Source: Pseudomonadota bacterium (lineage in GTDB: Bacteria; Pseudomonadota; Gammaproteobacteria; Xanthomonadales; Xanthomonadaceae). From it: 11,802 nt of DNA. The notes beneath the pieces were generated by a model that had not been told where the DNA came from, ran no database searches, and saw nothing but the letters and a program-made list of their open reading frames with translations. The stretch is taken from contig JAEXBT010000158.1 of NCBI GenBank assembly GCA_023393895.1, positions 1-11,802 on the forward strand, in the 5' to 3' direction. Made by a program: the position numbers and the translations under genes. Of this stretch, positions 1-7,798 are shown one piece after another; position 1 is the stretch's first letter, and each line of letters starts with the position of its first letter.

Positions 1-1464
1 TTCCAGCTCACCATGCTCGGCATCGGCGCCATCATCGGCACCGGCATCTTCGTGCTGACCGCCGAAGCCGGCCAGAAGGCGGGCCCGGCGATGATGTTCG
101 CCTTCGTCATCGCCGCGGTCGTCTGCGCGCTGGCCGCGCTTGCCTATTCCGAACTGGCCTCGATGGTGCCGGTCTCGGGTTCGGCCTACACCTACACCTA
201 CGGCGTCATGGGCGAGGCCCTGGCGTGGGTGGTGGGCTGGGCACTCGTCCTCGAGTACGCGGTGGCCGCCGGCGCGGTGTCGGTCGGCTGGTCCGGCTAC
301 ATGAACGGCCTGCTGACCAGCGCGGGAATGGAACTGCCACGCGCGCTCAAGACCGGCCCGATGGATGGCGGCGCCTTCAACCTGCTGGCGTTCATCATTG
401 CGCTGCTGGTGACCTGGCTGCTGGTCATTGGCACCTCGAAGTCGGCCAAGGTCAACGCCATCCTGGTGCTGATCAAGGTGATCGCCTTGGTCGCCTTCAT
501 CGCCATCGCCATCCCGGCCGTGCAGGACGCCAACTTCGAACCCTTCTTCCCGACCGGCTGGGGCAGCCCGATGGGAGGCATCGGCGTGCTGGGTGCGGCC
601 GCTTCGATCTTCTTCGCCTACGTCGGCTTCGACGCGGTCTCGACCGCGGCGGAGGAAACCGAGAACCCGAACCGCAACATCCCGATCGGCCTGATCGGCT
701 CGCTGCTGGTCTGCACCATCTTCTACCTGCTGGTCAGCTACGGCGCGGTCGGCGCGATCGGTTCGCAGCCGATGCTGGACGCCAACGGCGTCGCCTTCCA
801 CCCGGGCACTCCGGAGATGGCCGCCGCCTGCGCGGCGCATGCGGTGGAACCACTGGTCTGCAGCAAGGAGCCGCTGGCCCACGTGCTGAAGGTGCTCGGC
901 TTCGCCGGTTGGGGCAACGCGATCGGCATGGCCGCCGCGCTGGCCCTGCCCTCGGTCATCCTGATGATGATCTACGGCCAGACCCGCATCTTCTTCACCA
1001 TGTCGCGCGACGGCCTGCTGCCGGAGAAGCTGTCGAAGGTGCACCCGAAGTTCCACACCCCGCACGTGATCACCATCATCACCGGCATCTTCGTGGCCTT
1101 CTTCGCCGCGCTGTTCCCGGTGGGCATCCTGGCCGACATCTCGAACTCGGGCACGCTGTTCGCGTTCATGGCGGTGGCCATCGCGGTGCTCATCCTGCGC
1201 AAGAAGGAACCGAACCGCCATCGTCCGTTCCGCACCCCGATGGCATGGATCGTCTGCCCGCTCGCGATCGCAGGCTGCCTGCTGCTGTTCGTGAACCTGT
1301 CGATCTACACCATCGGCCTGTTCTTCGGCTGGGCGGTGATCGGCCTGGTGATCTACGCGCTCTACGGTTACCGCAACAGCGACCTGGCCCGCGGCATCAC
1401 CGGTCCGGAAGGCGGCCCGAAGATCGATCCGGAACCGCCGTTCCACGAAGGTCCGCAGGCCTGA
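1..1464 (+). CDS. APC-family amino acid permease, 5'-truncated by window edge
   Basis: Inner-membrane secondary transporter of the amino acid-polyamine-organocation superfamily, closest in style to the cationic amino acid transporter (CAT/YfnA/ApcT-like) branch. The frame is open from base 1, and the first in-window ATG (base 13) is followed at once by the conserved TM1 motif [12 protein letters not shown]. Family members have a cytoplasmic stretch before this, so the true start lies upstream and about 487 codons are seen. Counting from that Met, the TM6 region reads [15 protein letters not shown] (206-220), and the family motif [15 protein letters not shown] is at 323-337. About 12 hydrophobic segments follow one another. 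A long polar loop at about 251-290 carries two cysteines (273, 283). The C-terminal tail after residue 455 is hydrophilic. Substrate cannot be read from sequence; an amino acid is likely. A strong hairpin terminator follows the stop, so the gene is transcriptionally separate from mtnB. Confidence 0.92.
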   Translation, partial: FQLTMLGIGAIIGTGIFVLTAEAGQKAGPAMMFAFVIAAVVCALAALAYSELASMVPVSGSAYTYTYGVMGEALAWVVGWALVLEYAVAAGAVSVGWSGYMNGLLTSAGMELPRALKTGPMDGGAFNLLAFIIALLVTWLLVIGTSKSAKVNAILVLIKVIALVAFIAIAIPAVQDANFEPFFPTGWGSPMGGIGVLGAAASIFFAYVGFDAVSTAAEETENPNRNIPIGLIGSLLVCTIFYLLVSYGAVGAIGSQPMLDANGVAFHPGTPEMAAACAAHAVEPLVCSKEPLAHVLKVLGFAGWGNAIGMAAALALPSVILMMIYGQTRIFFTMSRDGLLPEKLSKVHPKFHTPHVITIITGIFVAFFAALFPVGILADISNSGTLFAFMAVAIAVLILRKKEPNRHRPFRTPMAWIVCPLAIAGCLLLFVNLSIYTIGLFFGWAVIGLVIYALYGYRNSDLARGITGPEGGPKIDPEPPFHEGPQA

Positions 1465-1489
1465 TCCGGGACACCCACGGCAATGCAGA

Positions 1490-1520
1490 GAACGGCGCGG
1501 GCAACCGCGCCGTTCCTTTT
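1490..1520 (+). terminator. Rho-independent terminator after the permease gene
   Basis: A perfect 10-bp inverted repeat, GAACGGCGCG (1490-1499) and CGCGCCGTTC (1506-1515), with a 6-nt loop, is followed by C and TTTT (1517-1520). It starts 25 bases after the permease stop codon and lies upstream of mtnB, so it should end permease transcription. The U-run is short but the GC-rich stem is strong. Confidence 0.85.
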
Positions 1521-1538
1521 GGCACGGACTGCCCGACG

Positions 1539-1570
1539 TTGCCGAATGGTCACTGGCGATTCGCTACACT
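1539..1570 (+). promoter_or_regulatory. Candidate mtnB promoter, -10 element abutting the start codon
   Basis: TACACT at 1565-1570 resembles a sigma70 -10 box. The only -35-like hexamer nearby is TTGCCG (1539-1544), at a long 20-bp spacing. The predicted transcription start falls at about 1576-1577, which is the A of the mtnB ATG, and no Shine-Dalgarno sequence is visible before that ATG. If real, the mtn message would be leaderless or nearly so. The -10 box is a reasonable match; the -35 is weak. Confidence 0.35.
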
Positions 1571-1576
1571 TTCGCC

Positions 1577-2215
1577 ATGAACGCCGCCCTCCCCTATGAC
1601 CCGATCCGCCTGCGCCACCTGGCCGGCGAACTCATCACCAACATCCGCGAGCTGGGCCATGCCGGGTGGACGCCCGCGACCAGCAGCAACTTCTCGATGC
1701 GGCTGGACGATCGCCACGCGGCGATCACCGTGTCAGGCCGCAACAAGAGCCGCCTGACCGAGGCCGACATCATGGTCGTCGATTTCGATGGCCAGCCCGT
1801 CGCCACCGAGCTGCGGCCATCCGCGGAAACCCTGCTGCACACCCAGCTCTACCGCCGCTTCCCGGAGATCGGCTGCGTGCTGCACACCCATTCGCTGGTG
1901 CAGACGGTGGCCTCGCGGCTGTTCGCGGCGCAGTGCCACGTGCGTTTCGAGGACTACGAACTGCAGAAGGCGTTCGCCGGAAACACCACCCACGACGCCA
2001 CGATGGACGTGCCGGTCTTCGCCAACACCCAAGACATGCAGGAACTGGCCGCCAAGGTGGACGCCGCGCTGGATGCGCAGTGCATGTGGGGCTATCTGAT
2101 CGAGGGCCACGGCGTCTACGCGTGGGGCCGCGACATGCCGGAGGCCCGCCGCCACCTCGAGGCCTTCGAGTTCCTGTTGGCCTGCGAACTCAAGATGAAG
2201 GAGTTGAAGCAATGA
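1577..2215 (+). CDS. mtnB: Methylthioribulose-1-phosphate dehydratase MtnB
   Basis: Cytoplasmic class II aldolase/adducin-fold enzyme of the methionine salvage pathway. It dehydrates 5-methylthioribulose-1-phosphate to 2,3-diketo-5-methylthiopentyl-1-phosphate. The protein has 212 residues, the usual length. Visible family marks: the N-terminal substrate-binding segment TPATSSNFS (32-40), SGRNKS (53-58), SAET (82-85), the zinc-binding pair in VLHTHS (His103, His105), the third zinc ligand in EGHG (His178), and Glu128 in YELQKAF, at the spacing of the catalytic glutamate of the human homologue APIP. The ATG at 1577 puts the homologous region at the right distance from the N terminus, although no Shine-Dalgarno sequence precedes it. 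The stop overlaps the mtnD start (ATGA), and mtnD and mtnC encode the next steps, which makes the assignment firm. Confidence 0.95.
   Translation: MNAALPYDPIRLRHLAGELITNIRELGHAGWTPATSSNFSMRLDDRHAAITVSGRNKSRLTEADIMVVDFDGQPVATELRPSAETLLHTQLYRRFPEIGCVLHTHSLVQTVASRLFAAQCHVRFEDYELQKAFAGNTTHDATMDVPVFANTQDMQELAAKVDAALDAQCMWGYLIEGHGVYAWGRDMPEARRHLEAFEFLLACELKMKELKQ
2198..2203 (+). promoter_or_regulatory. Shine-Dalgarno site for mtnD inside the mtnB 3' end
   Basis: AAGGAG lies 8 nt before the mtnD ATG (2212) and within the last codons of mtnB. It fixes the mtnD start at 2212, although the same frame stays open much further upstream (to 1666). Confidence 0.75.
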
Positions 2216-2763
2216 GTCGTTTGCGCATTTTCGATGACACCGCGCCGGACAAGGTATTGCGCGAGAGCCGCGACCACGCCGAGATCGCCGCCGAACTCGA
2301 CCAGCTCGGCGTGATCTTCGAGCAGTGGGCCGCCACGCAGCCGGTCAAGGCCGGCGACAGCCCCGAGGCGATCATGGCCGCCTACCGCAACGACATCGAC
2401 CGCCTCGTCGCCGGCTACGGCTTCAACAGCGTCGACGTGGTCAGCATCGCGCCGGACAACCCGCAGCGCGAGGCGATGCGCGCGAAGTTCCTCGAGGAGC
2501 ACACCCACAAAGAAGGCGAGGTGCGCTTCTTCGTCGATGGCAGCGGCCTGTTCTCGCTGCACGTCGGCGACAAGGTCTATGAAGTGCTCTGCGAGAAGGG
2601 CGACCTGATTTCGGTGCCGGACGGCACCACGCACTGGTTCGACATGGGCGAGGCGCCGGAATTCGTCGCCATCCGTTTCTTCACCAACCCCGATGGCTGG
2701 ATCGGCGACTTCACCGGCAGCGACATCGCGCAGCGCTTCCCGCGCTACGAGCGCGAGGCCTGA
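2212..2763 (+). CDS. mtnD: Acireductone dioxygenase MtnD
   Basis: Cupin-fold metalloenzyme of methionine salvage. With Fe(II) it converts the acireductone 1,2-dihydroxy-5-(methylthio)pent-1-en-3-one to 4-methylthio-2-oxobutanoate and formate; family members with Ni(II) run an off-pathway reaction releasing CO. The protein has 183 residues, normal for bacterial ARD. The metal ligands of the family are present: His97 and His99 in EEHTHKEGE, Glu103, and His141 in TTHWFD. The start at 2212 overlaps the mtnB stop by 4 nt and has a good Shine-Dalgarno 8 nt upstream. The stop TGA (2761-2763) shares its last A with the mtnC ATG. Metal identity cannot be read from sequence. Confidence 0.96.
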   Translation: MSRLRIFDDTAPDKVLRESRDHAEIAAELDQLGVIFEQWAATQPVKAGDSPEAIMAAYRNDIDRLVAGYGFNSVDVVSIAPDNPQREAMRAKFLEEHTHKEGEVRFFVDGSGLFSLHVGDKVYEVLCEKGDLISVPDGTTHWFDMGEAPEFVAIRFFTNPDGWIGDFTGSDIAQRFPRYEREA

Positions 2764-3458
2764 TGAAAACCGTCATCCTCACCGACATCGAGGGCACCAC
2801 CTCCTCGATCTCCTTCGTCCGTGACGTGCTGTTCCCGTACGCGCGCGCGCGCCTGCCTGTGTTCGTGCGTGCGCATGGGCGCGAGCCGCGGGTCCGGGCG
2901 CTGCTGGACCAGGTGGCCTCCGAGCATGGCGCGATGTGCGATGACGCCATGGTGGTGGAAGTGCTGCAGGGCTGGATCGACGAAGACCGCAAGCACACTG
3001 CGCTGAAGGCCCTGCAGGGAATGATCTGGGAGGATGGCTACCATCAGGGCGACTTCACCGCCCCGCTCTATCCGGACGTGGCGCCCGCGCTTCACGCATG
3101 GCACGCGGCGGAACACCCGCTTGCGGTGTATTCCTCCGGCTCGGTCCCGGCGCAGAAACTGCTGTTCAGCCATTCGGATGCGGGCGACCTGGTGCCGCTG
3201 TTCTCGGACTTCTTCGATACCGGCATCGGCCACAAGCGCGATGCCGACAGCTACCGGCTGATCGCGGACCGCCTGCATCGCAGCGCGGGCGACATCGTTT
3301 TTCTCTCCGACGTGATCGAGGAGCTGGATGCCGCGCGCGAAGCAGGCATGCGCACGGTCCTGCTCGACCGCCGCGAGGATTACCCCGAGCCACGCACCGG
3401 TGAAGCGACCCGCGGGCATGCGCGCGTCGAGGACTTCTCCGCCATCGATCCGGGCTGA
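2763..3458 (+). CDS. mtnC: Enolase-phosphatase MtnC (E1)
   Basis: Haloacid dehalogenase-superfamily enzyme that enolises 2,3-diketo-5-methylthiopentyl-1-phosphate and then removes the phosphate, producing the acireductone used by MtnD. It has 231 residues, the usual size. HAD motifs are clear: motif [13 protein letters not shown], with nucleophile Asp8 and the MtnC-typical Glu10; motif II SSGS (124-127); the motif III lysine in GHKRD (Lys158); motif [13 protein letters not shown] around Asp183. The DIEGT form of motif I marks MtnC rather than a generic HAD phosphatase. The start shares one base with the mtnD stop, and GAGG at 2755-2758 may assist, so translational coupling is likely. A 16-base alternating purine-pyrimidine tract lies at 2837-2852. 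Confidence 0.95.
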   Translation: MKTVILTDIEGTTSSISFVRDVLFPYARARLPVFVRAHGREPRVRALLDQVASEHGAMCDDAMVVEVLQGWIDEDRKHTALKALQGMIWEDGYHQGDFTAPLYPDVAPALHAWHAAEHPLAVYSSGSVPAQKLLFSHSDAGDLVPLFSDFFDTGIGHKRDADSYRLIADRLHRSAGDIVFLSDVIEELDAAREAGMRTVLLDRREDYPEPRTGEATRGHARVEDFSAIDPG

Positions 3459-3468
3459 CGGCACCCCC

Positions 3469-4353
3469 TTGGCCGATCCTGGCGCCACCCGCAGCGGTCT
3501 GCTGGCGATCCTGCTGTGGTCGTCGCTGGCGCTGCTGACCACGCTGACCGGCAGCTTGCCGCCGTTCCTGGTGCTGGCGGTCAGCTTCACTGGCGGCGCG
3601 CTGGTGGGGCTGCTGCATGCGTTGCGCCGCGGCCGCGCCGGCATCAGCGAGATGCGTGCACCGTGGCCGGCCTGGGCGCTCGCCACCGCGGGCCTGTTCG
3701 GCTACCACGCGCTGTATTTCTTCTCGCTCAAACGCGCCCCGCCGGTCGAAGCCAGCCTGATCAATTACCTGTGGCCGCTGTTGATCGTGCTGTTCTCGGG
3801 CTTCCTGCCGGGCGTACGCCTGCGCACCGGGCACGTCGCCGGTGCCATGCTGGGGCTTGGCGCTGCCGCGTTGCTGGTGACCGGCGGGCGCGGACTCCGC
3901 ATCGACCCGGCGGCCGCCACGGGCTACGCGGCGGCCTTCGCCGCGGCGCTGGTTTGGGCGAGCTATTCGGTACTCAATCGCCGCTACGCGCGGGTGCCCA
4001 GCAGCGCGATCGTCCCGGCGTGCATCGCAGTCGCCATCCTGGGGGCGCTGGCCCACGGGCTGTTCGAGCCGCGCGTCGAGGACATCCGGGCTTCGCAATG
4101 GCTGGCGATGCTGGCAATGGGTGCTGGACCGATCGGCGCGGCGTTCTGGCTATGGGACGCAGGCACCAAGCGCGGCGACATCGCCCTGCTGGGCGGCCTG
4201 TCCTATCTTGCGCCGCTGCTCTCCACCTTGTTGCTGGTGCTGGCTGGTCGCGCCGAGCCGCACTGGGTGCAGGCCGTGGCGATCGGCCTGCTGCTGTTCG
4301 GTGCGTGGCTCAGCCTGCGCGCCTCGCGTGCGCCTCAGGGCATCGCATCCTGA
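3469..4353 (+). CDS. EamA/DMT-family transporter, YddG-like exporter
   Basis: Inner-membrane protein of the drug/metabolite transporter superfamily with two EamA repeats, about ten hydrophobic segments. The opening GLLAILLWSS, the segment EASLINYLWP (residues 94-103 from this start) and the second-half stretch WASYSVLNRRYAR resemble YddG, an exporter of aromatic amino acids. The substrate here is not known. Start choice is uncertain. TTG at 3469 gives 294 residues, the family's usual length, and lies 10 nt after the mtnC stop. ATG at 3418 would add 17 residues and overlap mtnC by 41 nt; ATG at 3328 adds a non-membrane, Arg-rich stretch that is clearly the mtnC shadow. The tight spacing suggests co-transcription with mtnBDC. 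The 3' end overlaps the convergent phosphoesterase gene by 19 bp. Confidence 0.85.
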   Translation: MADPGATRSGLLAILLWSSLALLTTLTGSLPPFLVLAVSFTGGALVGLLHALRRGRAGISEMRAPWPAWALATAGLFGYHALYFFSLKRAPPVEASLINYLWPLLIVLFSGFLPGVRLRTGHVAGAMLGLGAAALLVTGGRGLRIDPAAATGYAAAFAAALVWASYSVLNRRYARVPSSAIVPACIAVAILGALAHGLFEPRVEDIRASQWLAMLAMGAGPIGAAFWLWDAGTKRGDIALLGGLSYLAPLLSTLLLVLAGRAEPHWVQAVAIGLLLFGAWLSLRASRAPQGIAS

Positions 4354-5912
4354 AGCCGGTAGCGCAGCGCTTGGCGCTGCTCGCCCTGCCAGCGATCCAT
4401 CACGCGTACCTCGACGACATGCTCCCCCGCGGCGAGATCTGTGGGCAGCGCACCGCGCCACAAGTGGGGCGATGGCGTGGCTTCGGGTGAGCGGTCGTAG
4501 CCGCGCAACGCCTCGGCTTCGTCATCGCGCCGGTTCTCGGCAAGCAACGCTGGATCGGCCTGCATCACCTTCTGCATCGGGCGCCACGGCCCCCCATCGA
4601 CCCGGTATTCGACCCTCGTCGCATCCATGCCCATGTACACGTTGGCATACACGCCCCACGCCGGATACGCCCCGCGCCGCAGTACCTTCGGCGCGTGTAG
4701 GTGCATCGCCTGCGCCGGATCGCGGGCCGGGTGGTAGCTCAACGCATAACGGCCATCGGCTTGCACGGTCATCCGCGCCCAGCCCTTCGGCGTGCCGTCC
4801 GACATCGTCGAGACCGGCACGCCTGCCGCGTCCTTCACGCCTGACCAGAACGCGCCGCAGGTGGCACCGATGTTGTACTCGTGCAAGGGCGTGGCCCCCG
4901 CCCAGCCGGTCGCCTCGCCATGGAACACGTGCTGCTGGGTGTGGTTGTGCGCGCTGATCACCAGCACGTGCGGGAACGGCGCCAGCAGCGAAAACAGGCG
5001 CGCACGGTCGGCGTCGCGGAAGGTGTCGCGGCCGGCCGGCTCGAACAGCGGGATGTGCATCGCCAGCACCAGCAGCCGCTGGCGCGGGGCATCGCGCAGG
5101 TAGTTTTCAAGGAAAGAGAACTGTTCGTCGCGGAAGCCGCCGATATATTTCGGCACGGTGCCGGGTTGCCAGATCACGTTGTCGAGCACGATGAAGGCGG
5201 CTTCGTCCTCTTCCCAGGCGAAGCTGTCCGGGCCATAGCTCGCCTGGAAGCTGGCCAGCGAGTGGTCGTCGGAAGTCGCGGCCATGTCGATGTCGTGGTT
5301 GCCCGGCGCATGCAGCCACGGCACGCCCATCCGGGCCGTGGCGCGGTTGAGCGCCGGGTACAGCGAGGGATCGTCATTGCTGACATCACCCATCGTCAGG
5401 CCGAGGTCGGCGATGCGTGAACCCGCGGCACTGTCGATGACGCGCTGGACGATGCCGCGTTCGTAATGACCGACGTCTTCCATCAATTTTGGCTGGGGAT
5501 CGCCGAACAGCAGCACTTCGAGGCCACGCGCATCGGGCGCTGAGTCCGAGGATCTCGGGCCCAGGCCGATCGGCGCACAACTTCCGCTGGCATCAATCGC
5601 CGCCTGCCGCCAATGGTCCGGCAGGCCGTCCGCACGACGCCCCAAGACGTAGCCGGCAGGCTTGATCACGAATACCGGGCCGCCTCCCGCTTCAGGGAAG
5701 CGATAGCGCCCTTGGGCGTCACTGCGGACGATGTCGCGACCGTTGGAGACCGCGATGCCTGCAAGCCCCGCTTCGTTTCCATCGCGTCGCCCGTCGCCAT
5801 TGCGGTCGGCGAACACTTCGCCATATGTGCAAACAGGCGGCGCGGCCTGCGCGAGCGCATTGCTGCACAGCCCCATGGCCAGCAGGACGAACGCGAGCGA
5901 CCACCGTTTCAT
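4335..5912 (-). CDS. Exported calcineurin-like metallophosphoesterase
   Basis: Predicted periplasmic or secreted metal-dependent phosphoesterase of the group with extra N- and C-terminal domains around the calcineurin-like core. The protein has 525 residues. A signal peptide is seen: MKRW, a hydrophobic core, then cleavage near ALA-Q (residue 21). Residues about 30-90 form a small beta domain with an acidic, calcium-site-like DRNGDGRRDGNE stretch. The catalytic core runs from about 131 to 330 with GDPQ (Asp138), MGDVSND (Asp176), GNHD (204-207), AMHIP (His286) and AHNH (His322, His324). A C-terminal beta domain ends with YRLQDAMP. The start at 5912 is 2 nt after the upstream lyase gene's stop and has no Shine-Dalgarno, so coupling is likely; the longer frame upstream lies inside that gene. 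Substrate is unknown. The 3' end overlaps the convergent exporter gene. Confidence 0.88.
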   Translation of the reverse strand: MKRWSLAFVLLAMGLCSNALAQAAPPVCTYGEVFADRNGDGRRDGNEAGLAGIAVSNGRDIVRSDAQGRYRFPEAGGGPVFVIKPAGYVLGRRADGLPDHWRQAAIDASGSCAPIGLGPRSSDSAPDARGLEVLLFGDPQPKLMEDVGHYERGIVQRVIDSAAGSRIADLGLTMGDVSNDDPSLYPALNRATARMGVPWLHAPGNHDIDMAATSDDHSLASFQASYGPDSFAWEEDEAAFIVLDNVIWQPGTVPKYIGGFRDEQFSFLENYLRDAPRQRLLVLAMHIPLFEPAGRDTFRDADRARLFSLLAPFPHVLVISAHNHTQQHVFHGEATGWAGATPLHEYNIGATCGAFWSGVKDAAGVPVSTMSDGTPKGWARMTVQADGRYALSYHPARDPAQAMHLHAPKVLRRGAYPAWGVYANVYMGMDATRVEYRVDGGPWRPMQKVMQADPALLAENRRDDEAEALRGYDRSPEATPSPHLWRGALPTDLAAGEHVVEVRVMDRWQGEQRQALRYRLQDAMP

Positions 5913-5914
5913 CG

Positions 5915-7798
5915 TCAAAGCACTGCGCGCGCCGCGGCCAGCACGGCGCCGGATTCGACCATCCTCACCGCCGCGGCCACATCGCCATCGAGCGCGCGGT
6001 CGTGGGCCAGGAAGGCGATGTGCCTGCGCACTTCCGCGTGGGCGGCGGCGACCGCTCGCCCGGGCTGGAAGGCGGCAGCATCGGCGAGTTCGGCGCGCAG
6101 GCCGTCGACTTCTTCCAGGAATTGCGCGCGGTTGCCAGCATCGGGCAAGGGTGCGCACTGCATCTTCGCGGCGAATGCCTGCGCATCGCCGCCGGTGGCC
6201 AAGTCACGCGCGGCGTTGATCATGTCGCGGCGCAGGTCCAGCGCCTGCGCGGCGGTGGCGAGCTCCAGCCCCAGCACCTTGGCGAGGTCGTCGGTCATCG
6301 CCAGCACGTGGCGCGCCTCGTTGGCTCCCATCGACACGTGGTCCTCCGCGTTGGCGCTGGTGGGAATCGAATACACCGAGGCCGGCATCGCCCGCGACGC
6401 CAGGTCGTTGACGATCGCCGCGGCGGTGTACTGCACGATCATGTAACCGGACTCGGTGCCGTCCTCGTTGCCGATCAGGAACGCCGGCAGTCCGTCGTTG
6501 GTGGCCGGATCGACCAGCTTGTTGAGCCGGCGTTCGCTGATCGAGGCCAGCACCGGTATCGCTGCCTTGACGAAGCTCATCGCCAGAGCCAGCGGCATGC
6601 CGTGGAAGTGTCCGGCCGAGATCACCTGTTCCTCCACGTGGCGCGCCTGCGCCTCCGGGAAGACCAGCGGGTTGTCGGTCACGGCGTTCAATTCGATGTC
6701 GAGCACGCGGGCGGCCTGCGCCACCGCGTCACGCACGGCGCCATGCACCTGCGGGATGCAGCGCAGGCTGTAGCTGTCCTGTGGCTGGTGCTTCTTGCCG
6801 CCGCGGAAGGGCCGGAAGCGCTGGTAGAACTTCTCGCGGCCGTGACGCTGTGCATCCGGCACCCAGTCCCAGCCGATGTCGAAGGTCAGCGCCTGCGCCG
6901 CATCGCCCCAACTGTCGGGTTGCCACGAACGGAAGCGCGGCACCAAGTGATAGGGAATGTCGGCGAGCGTGGAGCCCTGCAGCAGCTGCAAGAGGTGCGC
7001 AGCCACTTGGACCTGACCCGGATGCGGTCGCAGTGCATGGACCTCCGGGGCGAACGCGCCAAGGCGGCCGGCGAACGCGTCAATGGTCATCGCCGCGGCG
7101 AGGTCGGCGGTCTCCAGAAGCGCTTCAAGCCTGGACAGCGCCAGCACGCCTGTCGCCAGCATCTGTGCGGTGCCGTTGTTGAGCGCGAGGCCTTCCTTGT
7201 AGCTCAACTGCACCGGCGCGAGCCCGGCGCGCTCAAGGGCTTCGGCGCCCGGCATCCGCACGCCCTCGAAGAACGCCTCACCGCCGCCCAGCAGCACGAT
7301 GGCCAGGTGCGACAACGGCGCCAAGTCACCGGAAGCGCCGACCGAGCCCATCTGCGGCACCACCGGCACCACCCCGGCGTTGAGCATGGCCGCCATCGCC
7401 GCCAGCGTCTCCACGCGGATTCCCGAATGCCCGCGCAGCAGGGTGTTGATGCGGATGCCCATCATCGCCCGTACCACCTCCGGCGCGAACGGCTCTCCAA
7501 CGCACACCGCATGGGTGACGATCAGGTTGCGTTGCAGTTCCGCGTGCAGGCTTTCCTCGTCGCCTGCCGCGCGCGGACGCAGGTGGTGCGCGCCGAGCAA
7601 CTTGTCGGCATTGCTGCCGAAGCCGGTGGAGACGCCGTAGATCGGCTCCTCGCGCGCGACCTGCTCGGCGAGGAAGGCGGCGGCACGCTGCACCCGCACC
7701 AGTGCGTCGGCATCCAGCTGCACGCGTGCCCCGTGTGCGATCCTGACCAGTGCGGCGCGGTCCAGCGAATGGCCATCGAGCCGGATTTCGTCGCTCAT
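5915..7798 (-). CDS. Histidine ammonia-lyase-family protein with internal insertion
   Basis: Member of the MIO-dependent HAL/PAL/TAL family; histidase would deaminate L-histidine to urocanate. The MIO-forming Ala155-Ser156-Gly157 sits in [14 protein letters not shown]. Counterparts of the Pseudomonas putida HutH active-site residues are kept: Tyr54 (IYGVSTGFG), His96 (VTHAV), Asn208 (NNGT), Gln340-Tyr343-Arg346 (QDSYSLRC), Phe398 and Glu485 (NAEDHVSM). These favour histidine over tyrosine or phenylalanine. Odd points: 627 residues against about 510 for HutH; about 57 extra residues (about 283-339) right before QDSYSLRC; and AGHF (395-398) where the family has GGNF. The ATG overlaps the hisS stop (ATGA), with GGGAG (7808-7812) 9 nt upstream. 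No hutU, hutI or hutG is nearby, so I do not assign hutH outright: it may be a histidase with another purpose or an aromatic amino acid lyase. Confidence 0.88.
   Translation of the reverse strand: MSDEIRLDGHSLDRAALVRIAHGARVQLDADALVRVQRAAAFLAEQVAREEPIYGVSTGFGSNADKLLGAHHLRPRAAGDEESLHAELQRNLIVTHAVCVGEPFAPEVVRAMMGIRINTLLRGHSGIRVETLAAMAAMLNAGVVPVVPQMGSVGASGDLAPLSHLAIVLLGGGEAFFEGVRMPGAEALERAGLAPVQLSYKEGLALNNGTAQMLATGVLALSRLEALLETADLAAAMTIDAFAGRLGAFAPEVHALRPHPGQVQVAAHLLQLLQGSTLADIPYHLVPRFRSWQPDSWGDAAQALTFDIGWDWVPDAQRHGREKFYQRFRPFRGGKKHQPQDSYSLRCIPQVHGAVRDAVAQAARVLDIELNAVTDNPLVFPEAQARHVEEQVISAGHFHGMPLALAMSFVKAAIPVLASISERRLNKLVDPATNDGLPAFLIGNEDGTESGYMIVQYTAAAIVNDLASRAMPASVYSIPTSANAEDHVSMGANEARHVLAMTDDLAKVLGLELATAAQALDLRRDMINAARDLATGGDAQAFAAKMQCAPLPDAGNRAQFLEEVDGLRAELADAAAFQPGRAVAAAHAEVRRHIAFLAHDRALDGDVAAAVRMVESGAVLAAARAVL

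Noticed and set aside
1465..1576. Possible SAM or other riboswitch before the methionine-salvage genes.
   Set aside because: The 112-nt gap is largely the permease terminator; no multi-helix junction or anti-terminator partner is evident, and the promoter candidate leaves no leader.
5913..6158. N-terminal extension of the phosphoesterase frame by 82 codons.
   Set aside because: It lies inside the lyase gene and is Arg-rich; the signal peptide begins at 5912, which fixes the start.
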